Shown here: positions 48,521 through 60,900 of the stretch, piece after piece | Layout: each line of letters opens with the position of its first letter | How positions within the stretch are numbered: the first letter of the stretch is position 1 | From: Ilex aquifolium | Lineage: Eukaryota > Streptophyta > Magnoliopsida > Aquifoliales > Aquifoliaceae | Reading direction: 5' to 3' | Length of the DNA stretch: 64,000 bases | Assembly: GCA_951799425.1 (NCBI GenBank) | Contig: OX637394.1 | Location: forward strand, 28,246,001 to 28,310,000 | Notes under the pieces: generated by a model | What the model was told of the DNA's origin: nothing | Database searches by the model: none | What the model saw: only the letters and a program-made list of their open reading frames with translations | Translations under genes and position numbers: made by a program

Positions 48521-49350
48521 TGATCATACTTAGCACATTGAAGTTGATTGTCACTTTATTCAAGATTTTTTGATGCAAAAAAAGATTGTCCTAGTGATTA
48601 GCTAATTGCATTCTTACCAAACCATTGGCTTGGTTTGCCTTCAATGGCTTTTGTATCCAACACTACCTGACCCAAGCAAAGATAAAAGAGGAGGGTTGCG
48701 TTAGATAGCCGACAGCCAGCATAAAACTTTATCGGATCTACTATGATGAGTCCAAACAATTATATATGCGATAATGCTAAGTCGTTCCCCATAAGTGACG
48801 TGTTGCGCCGGCCTTGGGACATTCTAAAAAATCAATTAGAGGCATTGCGCCTGCCTCTGGGCGTTTCGACAAATAAGATAGGGGCGCCACATCGACGCCC
48901 GGGTGCGGTGTTAAATTGGCAAGGGTCTCCGCGCCATGGATGGACGTGGGGGTAAGGAAGTTAGTCCATGATTATAGACTTAGATTAACAACATGGAACA
49001 TAGGTACACTCACAGGCAAAACAATGGAAGCTGGAGAAAAATTAGTATAGCATGCTTACAAGAAACTAAGTGGGTGGGTGAGAAAGCAAGGGAGATAGAA
49101 AATATAGGATTTAAGATTTATAGAAAATATAGGATTTAAGATTTACTATAGAGGAAATGATAGACGAAGAAATGGAATAGGAATAGTTGAAGATAAAGGC
49201 CTAAAAGATAGCATAGTAACAGTCACAAGGAAAGGACATATGATTATATATATCAAACTTGTAGTCGGAAAGAATATAATTAATGTGATTAGTGCTTATG
49301 CACCCCAAGTAGGGTTAGAGGAACATATTAAAAAGCAATTTTGAGAGCAA

Positions 49351-49563
49351 ATGGATGAATTAATTCAATATATACCTATAGGAAAAAAAATAATCATAGG
49401 TGGAGATTTCAATGGACATGTAGGAAAAGATAGGACACAATATGAGAGAGTTTATAGTGGTTATGGGTATGGTGATCGAAATGAAGCCGAAAAGAGTATT
49501 TTAGAGTTTGCAATGGCATATGACCTTATAGTGGGAAACACCTTGTTTAGAAAACGAGAATAA
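49351..49563 (+). pseudogene. RTE endonuclease fragment
   Basis: The frame reads KKIIIGGDFNGHVGKDRTQ, then GYGYGDRNEAEKSILEFA and GNTLFRKRE. GGDFNGHVG is the metal-binding GDFN motif of apurinic-type LINE endonucleases. A stop at 49324 separates it from the upstream half, where NVISAYAPQVG is readable. Confidence 0.85.
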
Positions 49564-50759
49564 CATTTAATAACCTTTAAGAGCGTACCAAACGAAAACC
49601 AAGTAGACTACTTCTTAAGTAGAAGAACGGATCGATTAGCATGTAAAGATTGTAAGGTTATCCCAGGAGAGAGCTTAACATCTCAACATAGGCTAACAAT
49701 CCTAGATTTATATATTAAAGAGCAACATAGAGTAAGGAGAAGCATTAGAAAAAAAAAGAACGAGATGGTGAAATCTAAAAGATGAGAAACTAGTACTATT
49801 TAGAAGTAAAATGCTTAATGAGACCTTATGGAACCTAGAATATGAGACTAACGTTATGTGGAGTAGAATGACGAAAAATATTAGGAAATTTCGAGAGAGG
49901 TTCTCGAAGAGTCAAAGAGTACAGGGCTTGTGGGAAAAGAAACTTGGTGGTGGAATAACGACATACAAGATGTAGTTAAAGCAAAGAAAAAATCCTTCAA
50001 GAGATGGCGAAATGATAGAATAGAGAGAACTTCCAAAGATATAAATTAACTAACAAGGAGGTTAAAAAGATAGTTAGAGACGCTAAGGTAAAAACCTACG
50101 ACGAGTTGTACAAAAAATTAGATACTAAAGATGGAGAAAAAGACATCTACAAAATAGCTAAAATTAGAAAAAGAAAAACAAGAGACTTTAACTAAGTTAA
50201 TGGCATCAAGGGTGAGGACTCAAAGGTTTTAGTTAAAGGTGAGGAAATAAATGATCGGTGAAAAGCTATTAAATGAAAATCACTTAAGAAACTTATAAGA
50301 GATAGAAAATCATAGGATTCATGAACGTTCTTTCGAAGAAAAAAGAATTCGGAGGTAGAGTTTGCATCGAAGAAAATGAAATTAGGCAAGGCTTTGGGAC
50401 TGGATGAGATTTCAATTGAGGTTTGGAAGTGCTTAGGAAATGAGGGGGTGTTGTGGCTAACGAAATTATTCAATAAAATTATTGTTATTATGAAAATGCC
50501 CGATGAATTGAGAAAGAGTATTGTACCTATGTATAAAAATAAATGAGATATTCAAAATTGTAATAATTATAGAGGAATAAAATTAATGAATCATACAATG
50601 AAATTATGGGAAAGGGTCATTGAACGTCGCCTAAGAGTTGAGACTACAGTGTCAGAAAATCAGTTTGAGTTTATGCTGGGTAGATCAACTATGGAAGCTA
50701 TATATTTATTGAGGACACTCGTAGAAAAGTATAGAGAGAAGAAGAAAAATTTCCATATG

Positions 50760-51581
50760 TAATTTATAGATCTAGAAAAGGCGTATGATAAAGTATCTAT
50801 AAATATAATATGGAGGGTGTTTGAGAGAAAAAGAGTGACGAATAGATATATTGAGGCGATAAAGGACATATATGACGGGTCTATGACTAAAATTACGTCT
50901 TCCGTGGGAAAAAGTAAAGAATTTTCAATCACAGTGGGATTACACCAAGGATCGGCCTTCAGTCCATACCTATTCGCCCTAATCATGGATAACTCACTAG
51001 GCACATTCAAGATGATGTCTCAAGGTGTATACTATTTGCATATGATATTGTATTAGTAGATGAAACTCGAAGGGGGATTAACAATAAGTTAAGAATTTAG
51101 AGAGAGACACTCAAGTCGAAAAGGGTTTAAAATAAGTAGGAGTAAGACTGAATATATGCAATGCAATTTTAGTAATAGAAGAAGTATATATAGTGAAAAA
51201 GTTAAGATTGAAAACCAAGAAATACCAACGAGTAAACAATTTAGATATCTAGGATCGATTATTAAAAATGATGGAGAGATTGGAGATGATGTAACTCATA
51301 GAATCAATGCCGGTTGGCTTAAGTGGAGTAAAGCGTCTAACATATTATGTGATAGAAAGATACCAATAAAATTGAAAGGAAAATTTTACCGAACAGCTAT
51401 AAGAACAGTAATGTTGTATGGGATAGAATGTTGGATAACTAGGAAACAACATAGTGACAAAATAAGGGTAGCGGAAATGATAATGCTAAGATGGATGTGT
51501 GGAAAAACTAAAAAGGTTAGAATAAGAAATGACCGTATTAGAGAAATGGTAGGAGTAGCTCCGATTGAGAGGATAAATTAA
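50760..51581 (+). pseudogene. RTE reverse transcriptase palm and C-terminus
   Basis: The sequence reads IDLEKAYDKVS, then GLHQGSAFSPYLFALIMD, then (shifted) LFAYDIVLVDETR, where the usual FADD is FAYD. The frame at 51156-51581 continues with KQFRYLGSIIKNDGEIGDDV, AIRTVMLYGIECW and AEMIMLRWMCGKTK, the typical RTE C-terminal part. The changed active-site aspartate and the frameshifts make it inactive. Confidence 0.85.
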
Positions 51582-51702
51582 GAGAAAATAGACTAAAATG
51601 GTTTCGTCATATTCAACGGAGGCCTATAAGAGGCACCGGTTTGAAATATTGAGAGAATTTCTCTTAATGGTACTAGAAGTATGGATAGACCTAAATTAAC
51701 AT

Positions 51703-51942
51703 TGAACGAAATAATAACAAAAGATATGAAAATATTTAACTTAAATAAGCGTATAGCGCATGATCGAAATGAATGGCAAAGACAGACTCATATAGCCAAC
51801 TCCAAATAATTGGGACATAAAGCTCAATGAAATAATAAGAAAATATATGAAAATATTTAACTTAAATAAGCGTATAGCGCATGATCGAAATGAATGGCGA
51901 AGACGGACTCATATAGTCAACCCCAAATGATTGAGATATAAG
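51703..51942. repeat. 120-bp tandem duplication at the RTE 3' end
   Basis: The segment holding gcgtatagcgcatgatcgaa occurs twice, 120 bp apart (51703-51822 and 51823-51942), with a few base changes, just before the ttggtttgat tail. Confidence 0.85.
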
Positions 51943-52000
51943 ACTTTGCTTGGTTTGATTTGGTTTGATTTGGTTTGATTTATGCTCTAACTTGACGGGG

Positions 52001-52240
52001 TGTTAAAGTTCTTTTTTTATGTATACTAGTTATAATGGTTCAGTATATGGTAATATTGTAATTATCCTCAATTATAGTCTAATATATATAAGAGAGTAGA
52101 AGACAACATTTTTAATACTCTTAGATTATTATTTCTTAGCCGCTTTCTCTCTTTCTCTTCTCCTATTTCTTTCTCAAACCCTAAAACTGATTTTACTGAT
52201 TCAACTAGAATCAAATACATCACTAAGGTAAACCCCAACA
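52001..52240 (+). repeat. probable copia 3' LTR
   Basis: It reads TGTTAAAGTTC...CCCCAACA (240 bp), directly after the purine-rich cttgacgggg. Its downstream part has the atataagagag, then ctctctttctcttctcc features typical of small copia LTRs. No second copy was found to confirm it. Confidence 0.55.
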
Positions 52241-53647
52241 TGTAGTGTGTTTTAAAAGATTGATTTGGGTGAGGTATGCAAATGGATGCATTCAGATTCA
52301 AACCTCATAGTATTCGGATGCACGTGCTTTGTTCAAATTCCATCCCCTACAGAAGACAAAATAAGTCCTACATCTTACTCTGTGCTAGAGTGAGGTTGGG
52401 GTGCCCCTCATCTCAAAAGGGCTATAAGTGTTAATGATCTTTCTGCACGAAGATTCCACCTTTTTTGAACATGTAACTTGCTACGGAAGACTTCATGTCT
52501 GCTTGGGGCTTGCCCTCTTCAATTGTAATCAGATTTCTCATATCGATTTGATATAAGAACTTGAAAAAAAAATAAAAAAAATCTATAATCAAGGTCTCTG
52601 AAATTTCTAGGCATGAGGGGGAAAAAGAAAACATAAACTTAGTTTTAGATCTTATCAATTATAAGTCTTGTACCATTGGATTGATTATCCAAAGGAACTG
52701 AGGTACCTTTGAATACGTTATTAACAGAAGATGTGATCATGCATATGGTAAATACTCTCAAAATGGTCAAAGTACCATCACCTAATTGAAAACAACAATG
52801 AAAGAAAAGTCAGAGATGCACCACAGTAATAACTGAAAATTTAAGAATTCCAAGGGCAATGGAAAACGAAAATGCACAAAGCACTCAATTAGATCTAAAG
52901 TAGTGGTTTAGGCCACAAGAAAGAGAATGATCAACCCTATGACTTTTCAACACAGTCCTGTTCAAAAAGAGAACAAAAGGCTAGAGAAAATTGGGAGAGG
53001 AAGACTTGACTAGGCTTATATATCTCTCATTTTGCAAGCATGTTTACCCCATTTTTTAGGTATCCTGTTATGCCCCAAGTCTTGTGAACCCTACAGAGCC
53101 ATAGAGATTCGTACACAGACGACAGAAAGTAACCTTTCTTGAAGCAAAACCAAAAATGAAATTAAATATTATTGCAGGGATGCACTATATAGGATTCCAG
53201 GATGCTGAATGCCACAAAACAAACACGTTAATTCCAGAGGAAAATAGAAAATTATAATATAGTACATATCAGACAGCTGTCAGGAGACAAAGTTATCACA
53301 TAATTTAATTCGTAGATACAAATGCGAAATGTAGTACACTTTTTTTTTTCCGTACATGACCTGGAATACATGTTCCTGATATGGAGAAAGCTGATCGGAA
53401 CATAATCAAATAAATTTAGGACTTCACTTGAAAACTGTCAGACAGTACTGAATTACAATGATAAAAATCATAAAGAACCACCTAATGAAAGAGTTCTCGC
53501 TCGTAATGAAGTATAGTCATACTTAGTCACAAGGCATAAATTATTGTTTCATAGTCTTTACATAAACAAGTTATTTCCGACCTTCACTCTTATTATGTAA
53601 CTTCAACTTCTCAATCAACAGCAGGGGGATGAGCAGGGGCATATAGT
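52241..53647. other. AT-rich intergenic DNA downstream of DEK1
   Basis: No recognisable gene or element is visible between the copia LTR and the hAT MITE. Confidence 0.45.
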
Positions 53648-53655
53648 CTTAATAC

Positions 53656-53998
53656 CAAGGATCAAATATCGATTCGGTGTATTGTTTTGGTCACCTAAGA
53701 AACGGAAACGTTTTGACGTGCTTCGGAAACGTTTCGACCCGTTTCGGAAACATAATGAAAAAAATAAAAAAATTAAGAATTATTTTTTCTAAAACATTGA
53801 TAGAAATATATCAAAGTATCTTGAAATACCTTGAAACATTCTAAAACAATTGTGCAAATGCATTGAAATATTATAATACATTTAAAAACATTATGGAATA
53901 CCTCGAAATATCAAAATTTCGATTTCATCACTGTTTCGTTTTGGTTTCCTTGGAAACGGAAACGTTTCGGACGTTTCGAAACGATATTTTGATCCTTG
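53656..53998. mobile_element. hAT-type MITE (CAAGGATC family), copy 1
   Basis: The inverted ends are CAAGGATCAAATATCG and, on the opposite strand, CAAGGATCAAAATATCG. Perfect 8-bp duplications cttaatac lie at 53648-53655 and 53999-54006. It is 343 bp long and non-coding. Interior words such as acggaaacgtttcg recur. It ends about 340 bp past the DEK1 stop, so it may lie in or near the DEK1 3' UTR. Confidence 0.92.
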
Positions 53999-54348
53999 CT
54001 TAATACACAACAAAACTGGCAATTTTCAGAAAACTGTTTAGATACATTATGATCAATTTAGGATGTTTAGACAACAGAAAACCAGATAGTTGAGACAAGA
54101 CTTCTTTGAGAAACAATGGAACTAGACATATACTGGTAATACTGAGAAAGAGGCAAACAATACATATATCTAGAGGATGGACTTCTGTTGAGAAAATTAC
54201 CATGTTCCTTGGTGCAGCAGTTCAGGATTCATTCAATCCACTGAGAGGTGTGCAAGATCCAGGGACAACCCAAGCAGTCCAAAACTTTGAGATATGCTCT
54301 GAACCCAATTAAGGCCATTGAAACCAACCAAAAGCACAACTTTGCATG

Positions 54349-54988
54349 CTATAAAGCTTCAAGGGTTATTGATGCTTTAGTGAACACAGAAAGAACAAAC
54401 GGAGCTTCTTCTCCAGGGTGGATCGTTGTTGGCACTATAGTGTAACCCTTCGGATCAGGCTCCAGAACCATCTCACATGATATTTCTCGAGAATTTACAT
54501 AATCTGTCCCACCAACTGATTCATGTAAGTAAATGTTGTAAGCAGCACGACGCCCACGGGTTTTTAGTATCCTCATCCCAATGTAGAACATCATTGAGTC
54601 GTGACTGGATTGATAATTCCTGAAACCAGCAGTTGTTCTCGAGAAGCTTACACCCTAGACATACACAAATGTCAGATATGTTTATCATCCAGTCAACAAG
54701 AGAGAGCTATTTATCAAGGCTGATCGCTTGGATATAAAGTATTACATCTACCTGAGTCAAGGTTATAAACACGTGAATTGGAAATGATGCATCTGGCCCA
54801 GTGGCCCTCACCCGGAACTGTGGGTTCTGATGCCATGTGTCATAATCCTGACAACCGCCAGCACTGTAACCTCGCCACTGGCCATGAACCGAATAACGCA
54901 TCTCCGGGGGGTACACACGACAAACATAAATTGACCGGAAATGGATTTGGAAGTCTTGCCATGACATCCAGAATATACCATCTTTTGA
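54349..54988 (-). other. DEK1: DEK1 C2-like domain exons
   Basis: Exons 54988-54752 and 54654-54349 encode DGIFWMSWQDFQIHFRSIYV, then PIHVFITLTQ, YNIYLHESVGGTDYVNSREI and a terminal TIHPGEEAPFVLSVFTKA. This is the C2-like regulatory domain at the end of the protein. The stop is TAG at 54349-54351. Confidence 0.93.
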
Positions 54989-57900
54989 CTGTGGTTTCAT
55001 GCATACAACAAGAAGTTTAGACGGAGAATAACAAATATTATATGACTACTATCTTTTCAAGCATACCAAGATGTGATAACATCTTGCACACTCATCCAAA
55101 CATTGTTATCCAGAAACCGAAAAAAGGGTGAAGAAATGGAGAATATTTGGGCATGGCATCCAAGAAGAATAACTACCTGTGGAACATGTTTGAGCTTGTG
55201 CTTCATCCTGTCAGTCCATTCAGGTGATGAATCAGACCAAGGGCCATTCCACTCAACTTCATTTGCCCACGGGTTTCGAATCTGAACAAGTCTGTGGCCA
55301 TCTACTTCTCTTACCTGAACAATGGTTTGATAAGTGAAGAGCGATAATTTTATGCTCAATTTCTTTCAGCAAATGTAACATAAATTTCTAAGATAGCATC
55401 CAACCTAAAACCAATTGGCAATGGGTAGACGGCCAATCTTGGGTAGCCTTAACTTCTATATACGGGACATGCTCTCTTCACACACTCCCACACATGAAGG
55501 GATGGAACCAAGATTCTATCCCAAGAGGGGTCAAACAGTGACATAAAATATTTATTAATTAGATAAACAGTTATACAAAATCTAACAAAATTAACTTTCA
55601 TAAAATACAATTTTAAAAATTAGTTTGGGCCATAAAATCCAAAGATATTAATTCTTACTATCTTAAAAATTAGTTTGTGACATTGTCATGATCCTTTCAT
55701 TTCCATATTATGATATCATGTAATTACTTGAAAATAATTTATCCTCAAAAATAGTAATTTCACACGATAAGATAAAATTGAGTCATGAGTCAACATATTA
55801 CTTTTGATATAAGCCACATCTATATTCTAGTTTTGCAAAAATTTCACACTTTTTTTAACTTTGATCATCAAACTCGTCCAATCAAATATCTTCGGTTATA
55901 AAATCATCACTCATCCAAGGGTTACATCTCCCATTTGACTATTAAATATCAATTCATTGATCTTTTCAAATGCACCAAGTAAATTGTCTATGCCTAAGTT
56001 TTTCAGAACTTAAAGAGAAACCTAGGATTTTCTACAACTTATGGGGTGTTATAGGGATTTTTGGAAATGTGAGGGGGCCCGTGGCCCCTTGTTAGTTCTG
56101 CCTATGCACACAGGCGACAAGGCTCGCACATGGACCAAGAAACAAAAACGAACCAAAACAGCTGACAACATATCAGGAAATTCTGATGGGTGAGTTTCTC
56201 GCTCCATTGATCACCCACGCCCAACTCTAAAATTATGCTAAAGCATCCACCCCAAAACCAATTGACAATGGCTGAAGAAACCCCTTTAGGATACAAACCA
56301 ACATTGTGTGGCCATAATCTTTCAATGTGAATACTAGCTATCTTCAAAGATACAAGGTCTCAAGTTAGCATACCTGCAATAATGAGTATGCGTGCCCCTG
56401 CACGATGCCACTCGAGGAAATATGCACATCTGAACCTGAAGGACTTCCAGCACCTAGAAGAAACCCCTCTTGCTTAAAGCGTAGCAGTTGAGACCAGAGT
56501 CTTCCACTAGCCAGATCAATCTGGGCCTGAGCACTTCTCATGTCAATCTCCTCACCAGCACCCCCAGTGAGATCCACAAGGGCATCTTGGACAAGCCCGC
56601 CTTCTAATGCCTCATAAGAACCATGAAGTTTGGCATATGCCTTCTCCAATATAGAGACCCACAATTCATTCCCCTTTCTACTGGTTGCAAATGCAGGTTT
56701 ACCAGGTGATTCACATGGAATCCAGTCATCAACGACTACAGGGACCCACTCACCCTAACATAGAAAGACCACAAGAGGACATGTTAATTTCAGCTTCATG
56801 ACATAGCTTATCATAGAAAGCAAGCATATCCTATTTGATTAGAAAACCAATTAATCTATGGATATATGCTATCAACATTATGCGGTTCCTAAAAGTGATA
56901 CTATAGATTTCACTACAGCTGGTAGAGCAAGTATTTGAGAAGCTGCGACATGGAAAAAAAAGTCAGTGTAGATGTAGAGTGGAAAACTCAAAAGCATTAT
57001 GGGGTTGCTTATACGATGTTACCTCCAGAAGTTATGAATATTTTGCTTTCTATAAACTTCATATACTGCTATATTTTTTCTTCTATAACCCATATGCAAG
57101 GATCGAAATATCGTTTCGAAGTACCGTTTTGGTCAGCACAAAAACGGAAACGTTTCGAAAACGCAATGGAAACGCAGAAAAAATATGAAAACACGTGGAA
57201 ACATGTCAAAATACAAATACAATTCATTTATTTATAAAGATAAGCTAAATAATTGATTAATTTAACATATTTATTCAGTTAACATCCATTTATATAAGAA
57301 TAAATTTAAATTTGAGGAAAAAAAAGGTTTGACATGAGGCAGAAATCATTTAAATTAGAATATTATCCAATTAATAATACAATTTTATTATAATACTAAT
57401 TTACTAATTAATAATACTAAGTGCAAATATTATTATAATACTAATTTGTGCAGCATATTATTATAATACTAATTTATTAATTTAAATTGTGTCTTCAAAT
57501 TAATAAATAATATTATTTCATTAATATTAAAATCATTGTGTACACAATGATTAAAACACAAAAATACTTAATTCTAGATATTTAACAAATAAGTTATAAT
57601 TAATAAAATGACTTGCAGTTATTTAATATGTCAATTTAACAAATAATAATAACATAAAATAATAATTATAAAAAAGAAAAAAAATAATGAATGGTATCAA
57701 ATTAAATTAATGGTAGTTATGTATAGTTAAAAGTAAAAAATTATAATGCAGTGGGGTATTCAATGTAATTGTTCATACTTATAACAAAAAAATATATATA
57801 TATAAAAGGCAGCACAGTCTGTTTCGACCGAAACGATCCTACACAGTGACGTTTCGACCGAAACTTTGGAATTTTGGGATTCAACCCATGTTTTGTGTCG

Positions 57901-60900
57901 GTGTGTTGAAATTCCGAAACGTTTCGGACGTTTCGACACGACATTTTGATCCTTGCCCATATGTCACCTATATTTTGAGATCAATTTATGATGCCATAGT
58001 GACTGATATTTTGGCCACAATTTTTTGTATGTTGCATACTGCCTGATCGCCAAGTAAGCATTTTATTCGTAATATTTTGATATAACTCATGATATGACTT
58101 AACGTTATTCTTCCCATTTTACCCTTTTTGGCACAACAAAGAAGAAAATAAAAATAAAACACGACATTATTTCCTTCAAATAAAAAAAGGAAAAATTTTA
58201 TTACTGATATAGGGTTGCAATAAATCTGTGTTTTTGCATAATGATCAAGATCTTTGTTCTTGCCATTCCACTGAAAATAGCACCATCGAAAACAAAACAA
58301 AAAAAAAATGCTTTTTTTCTCCATCATAATCCACCCATCAAATTAAAAAGTAACTACCATAAGACAAATTTAACCAGATATCCACCAGACTATTAGACAG
58401 ATCATTTAAGAATGTTTCATGATCATATTCTGATGTAGGCAAGTTTTTGCCACAAGACATTTTGTTCTGATCAAGCACAACAGTGAAACATCTTATACAG
58501 CTCCAAATGTAATCAACAGGGGTGCCTGACCTGTATGCAGAAGCGAACAGTGTAGATTCCTTCGTCATTATAGTCTGGGGTAATAATGACTTCTGATATT
58601 CGTGAAACCTCAGTTAATACAGCAACAGCACTCAAAAACCAACAATCACCCAATCGTCCCTGCGCAAAAGAGAGTTGAGCCATCAAAGGTTAAGCATGAC
58701 TAAACTAAGATAACAAGAAGTATTAGAAAGAAGATGGCATAAAGAAGAATAACTATGCACACAAATTACAAAAAAAGAGGCCAAACCTGACAAACATCAG
58801 AAGGGTTTGCAGCCCCAGAAAATAAGCATGGACGAGAATCCAGATGGTTTTTTTTCACTATTTCAGTTGGCCTCATCCACTCAGCAACAACCTAGGAAGG
58901 GAAGTCAAGATAAGGTTGGTACGCGGAAAATACTTAAAACCCCTAAAACATGTAAAAAATAACAGATGAACAAACCAAATAAATACTCAATGAACGTTAC
59001 CTGCAACTTTGAGGGAGGATTAACAGGATCTATGAACAATGACCGAACATTTGGAGGAAACTCTTGATCAGTAAAATGTGCTTCGCCTCTTGCACAGAGA
59101 GCTTCTTTGACAGCCAATTCAACCGAAAGCATACGTTGATTAATTTCTTCCTGTGTTTCCAGCCTAGGTTTCCTAAACCTCCTGGTGAAAGAATCCACAT
59201 CAACCACCACCCCATCACGTTCTGACCTTCTTTTCCTCCCACTTGAATACTGTCCATCCCAATCCACATCATCCCTGTCATAAAGATCTACATCTGCAGG
59301 ATCACTGTCCCACTCATCAACCTGAAGGAAACAATTCAGCGAAAATTTTTAGACCATATAACATGAAGAAAAAACATTATTAAGTATAACCACACAAAAG
59401 TCCAGCATGAATCAGTATGACATCATGCAAAACAGATCACATAGGCACAGACCCTGGAAGGAGATTCCACCCATTGCCAATTATCTTCAGGAAGATCAAT
59501 CCTATTGTACTCAGCAGAGCCCATGGCAGCAGGAAGAGCAGCAATCTCATCTTCAGTTAAGAACCTTCCCCAAAGGAAAACATCCATTACGTGCATCTTG
59601 GATTCAGCTCCTTCACTATCTGACCTCCCGAATGCATCCATATCTGTAGGTGGTCTCACGCCAACCCAAAGTTCTGTTCCTTGCTCCCAAATTGAATCAC
59701 CCACATACAATGGTAACCCAGTCTGGTAGCCATCATAACCACCATCTAAAAAGCAAGTTGCCTCACCTAGATTAGCATCTATGGTCATTGTAACAATGTG
59801 CCACCTGCAAACCAATGTCATCTAGTGAGATAAGGTAGCCAGGGAAGAAGGCAGAGGAATTTTTATTTTAATAAAAAGAAGAATTTTAGTACCCAAGAGA
59901 ACCAAGAACAAAGTTACAATATTAGAGACACCTCTGAAATTTCTCAAGGCTTTGATTCAAAATGGAGCCACGAACAAAGTTCTTTTGCAATCCCAATTCT
60001 AAAGGAAGATAACCATAGTTATCAAATCGTGTATCGGAAGTCGTATCGTTTTTTAAAAATAGTGTATCGTATCGTATCGTGTATCGTAAGAGTAGCGTAA
60101 TTTTAATTTTTACATAATTACTAATAAAATATATGTATATACCTTTGTAAAAAAGTCATAGACTCATAATAACATAGCATTTCATTAATATTCCACTAAC
60201 TATTCAAGTTTCCAACATAGTTCAGTAATATCAAAATGCAAAGACCTATAATTCAAACTTTTAACATCAACTGTTTGAACAACATTAATATTAATCACGA
60301 ATTTTGAATTCAATTGAACAACATTAACAACATACTTTATTTTTTTTTTAAAACTATAACCATTGAAACGACGTTATTTCACTAGCTAGTGATTTAAAAA
60401 TATGTCATATAGTAAAACGATGTCATTTCAACCCCAAAAAAATAAAAAATAAAATAAAAAAAAACAGAATTGTCACGTATCGTACGTATCGGCCGTATCG
60501 TATCGTGTATCGTACGATACGGTACAAAAACGATATAGAGACACGATACGTATCGTTTTTCATGTGTATCGTGACGTATCGTACGATACTAATAACTATG
60601 AAGATAACCATTATTGAAAATTCTTGCATTCCTCTCTTTCCAAATACAATAAAAAAGTATCATCAATGCACAATTCCAAAGTAACTTAGCTTCTTTGTTC
60701 TTTTCAAGACCACAAAACTTGATTTGCAACAACATTTATGCTGTAAAAGGACAAACTCAAGCCTCACCAACCAAATGGTATAAACTAATTCACAAACCAC
60801 ATGCAAAAGGACAATGTATGAAACAAAGAGCATTTGACTCTCCACTTCTTAGGCAAGTGAAACAAATATAAGGGCTAGAAGTTTTGTAAGGCCCCCTCAC

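Larger units (their letters stand above)
48640..51985 (+). mobile_element. RTE-type LINE inserted in the copia element
   Basis: On plus there is a GC-richer 5' leader (48700-48960), an endonuclease (about 48985-49560, with TTWNIGTLTGK-like, IGGDFNGHVG and GNTLF motifs), a reverse transcriptase (50330-51060) and a C-terminal domain (51156-51581). The 3' end is a short repeat tail (ttggtttgat x3), as in RTE elements. The order, motifs and tail fit the RTE clade. Many frameshifts are present. It lies between copia RNase H and the copia 3' LTR; the exact 5' boundary is approximate. Confidence 0.8.
45200..52240 (+). mobile_element. decayed Ty1/copia element split by an RTE LINE
   Basis: On plus there are traces of gag and GAG-pre-integrase (about 45250-46040), integrase (46330-46580), reverse transcriptase (47360-47880) and RNase H (48050-48520). 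A foreign RTE LINE follows, then a purine-rich cttgacgggg and a 240-bp LTR (52001-52240). Stops and frameshifts occur throughout. A TGGTATGAGA primer-site-like word at 44714 could mark the 5' end, but I could not define a 5' LTR. Confidence 0.7.
55177..58891 (-). other. DEK1: DEK1 calpain catalytic core (CysPc) exons
   Basis: Four exons supply the protease core. 58891-58787 ends in SGAANPSDVCQ. 58659-58531 carries GRLGDCWFLSAVAVL with the nucleophilic Cys. 56754-56374 carries GEWVPVVVDDWIPC and SGIVQGHAYSLLQ with the catalytic His. 55314-55177 carries VQIRNPWANEVEWNGPWSD with the catalytic Asn. The Cys-His spacing (158) and His-Asn spacing (20) are close to those of animal calpains. The exon split inside the QGxLGDCW motif is clean. 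Confidence 0.95.
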
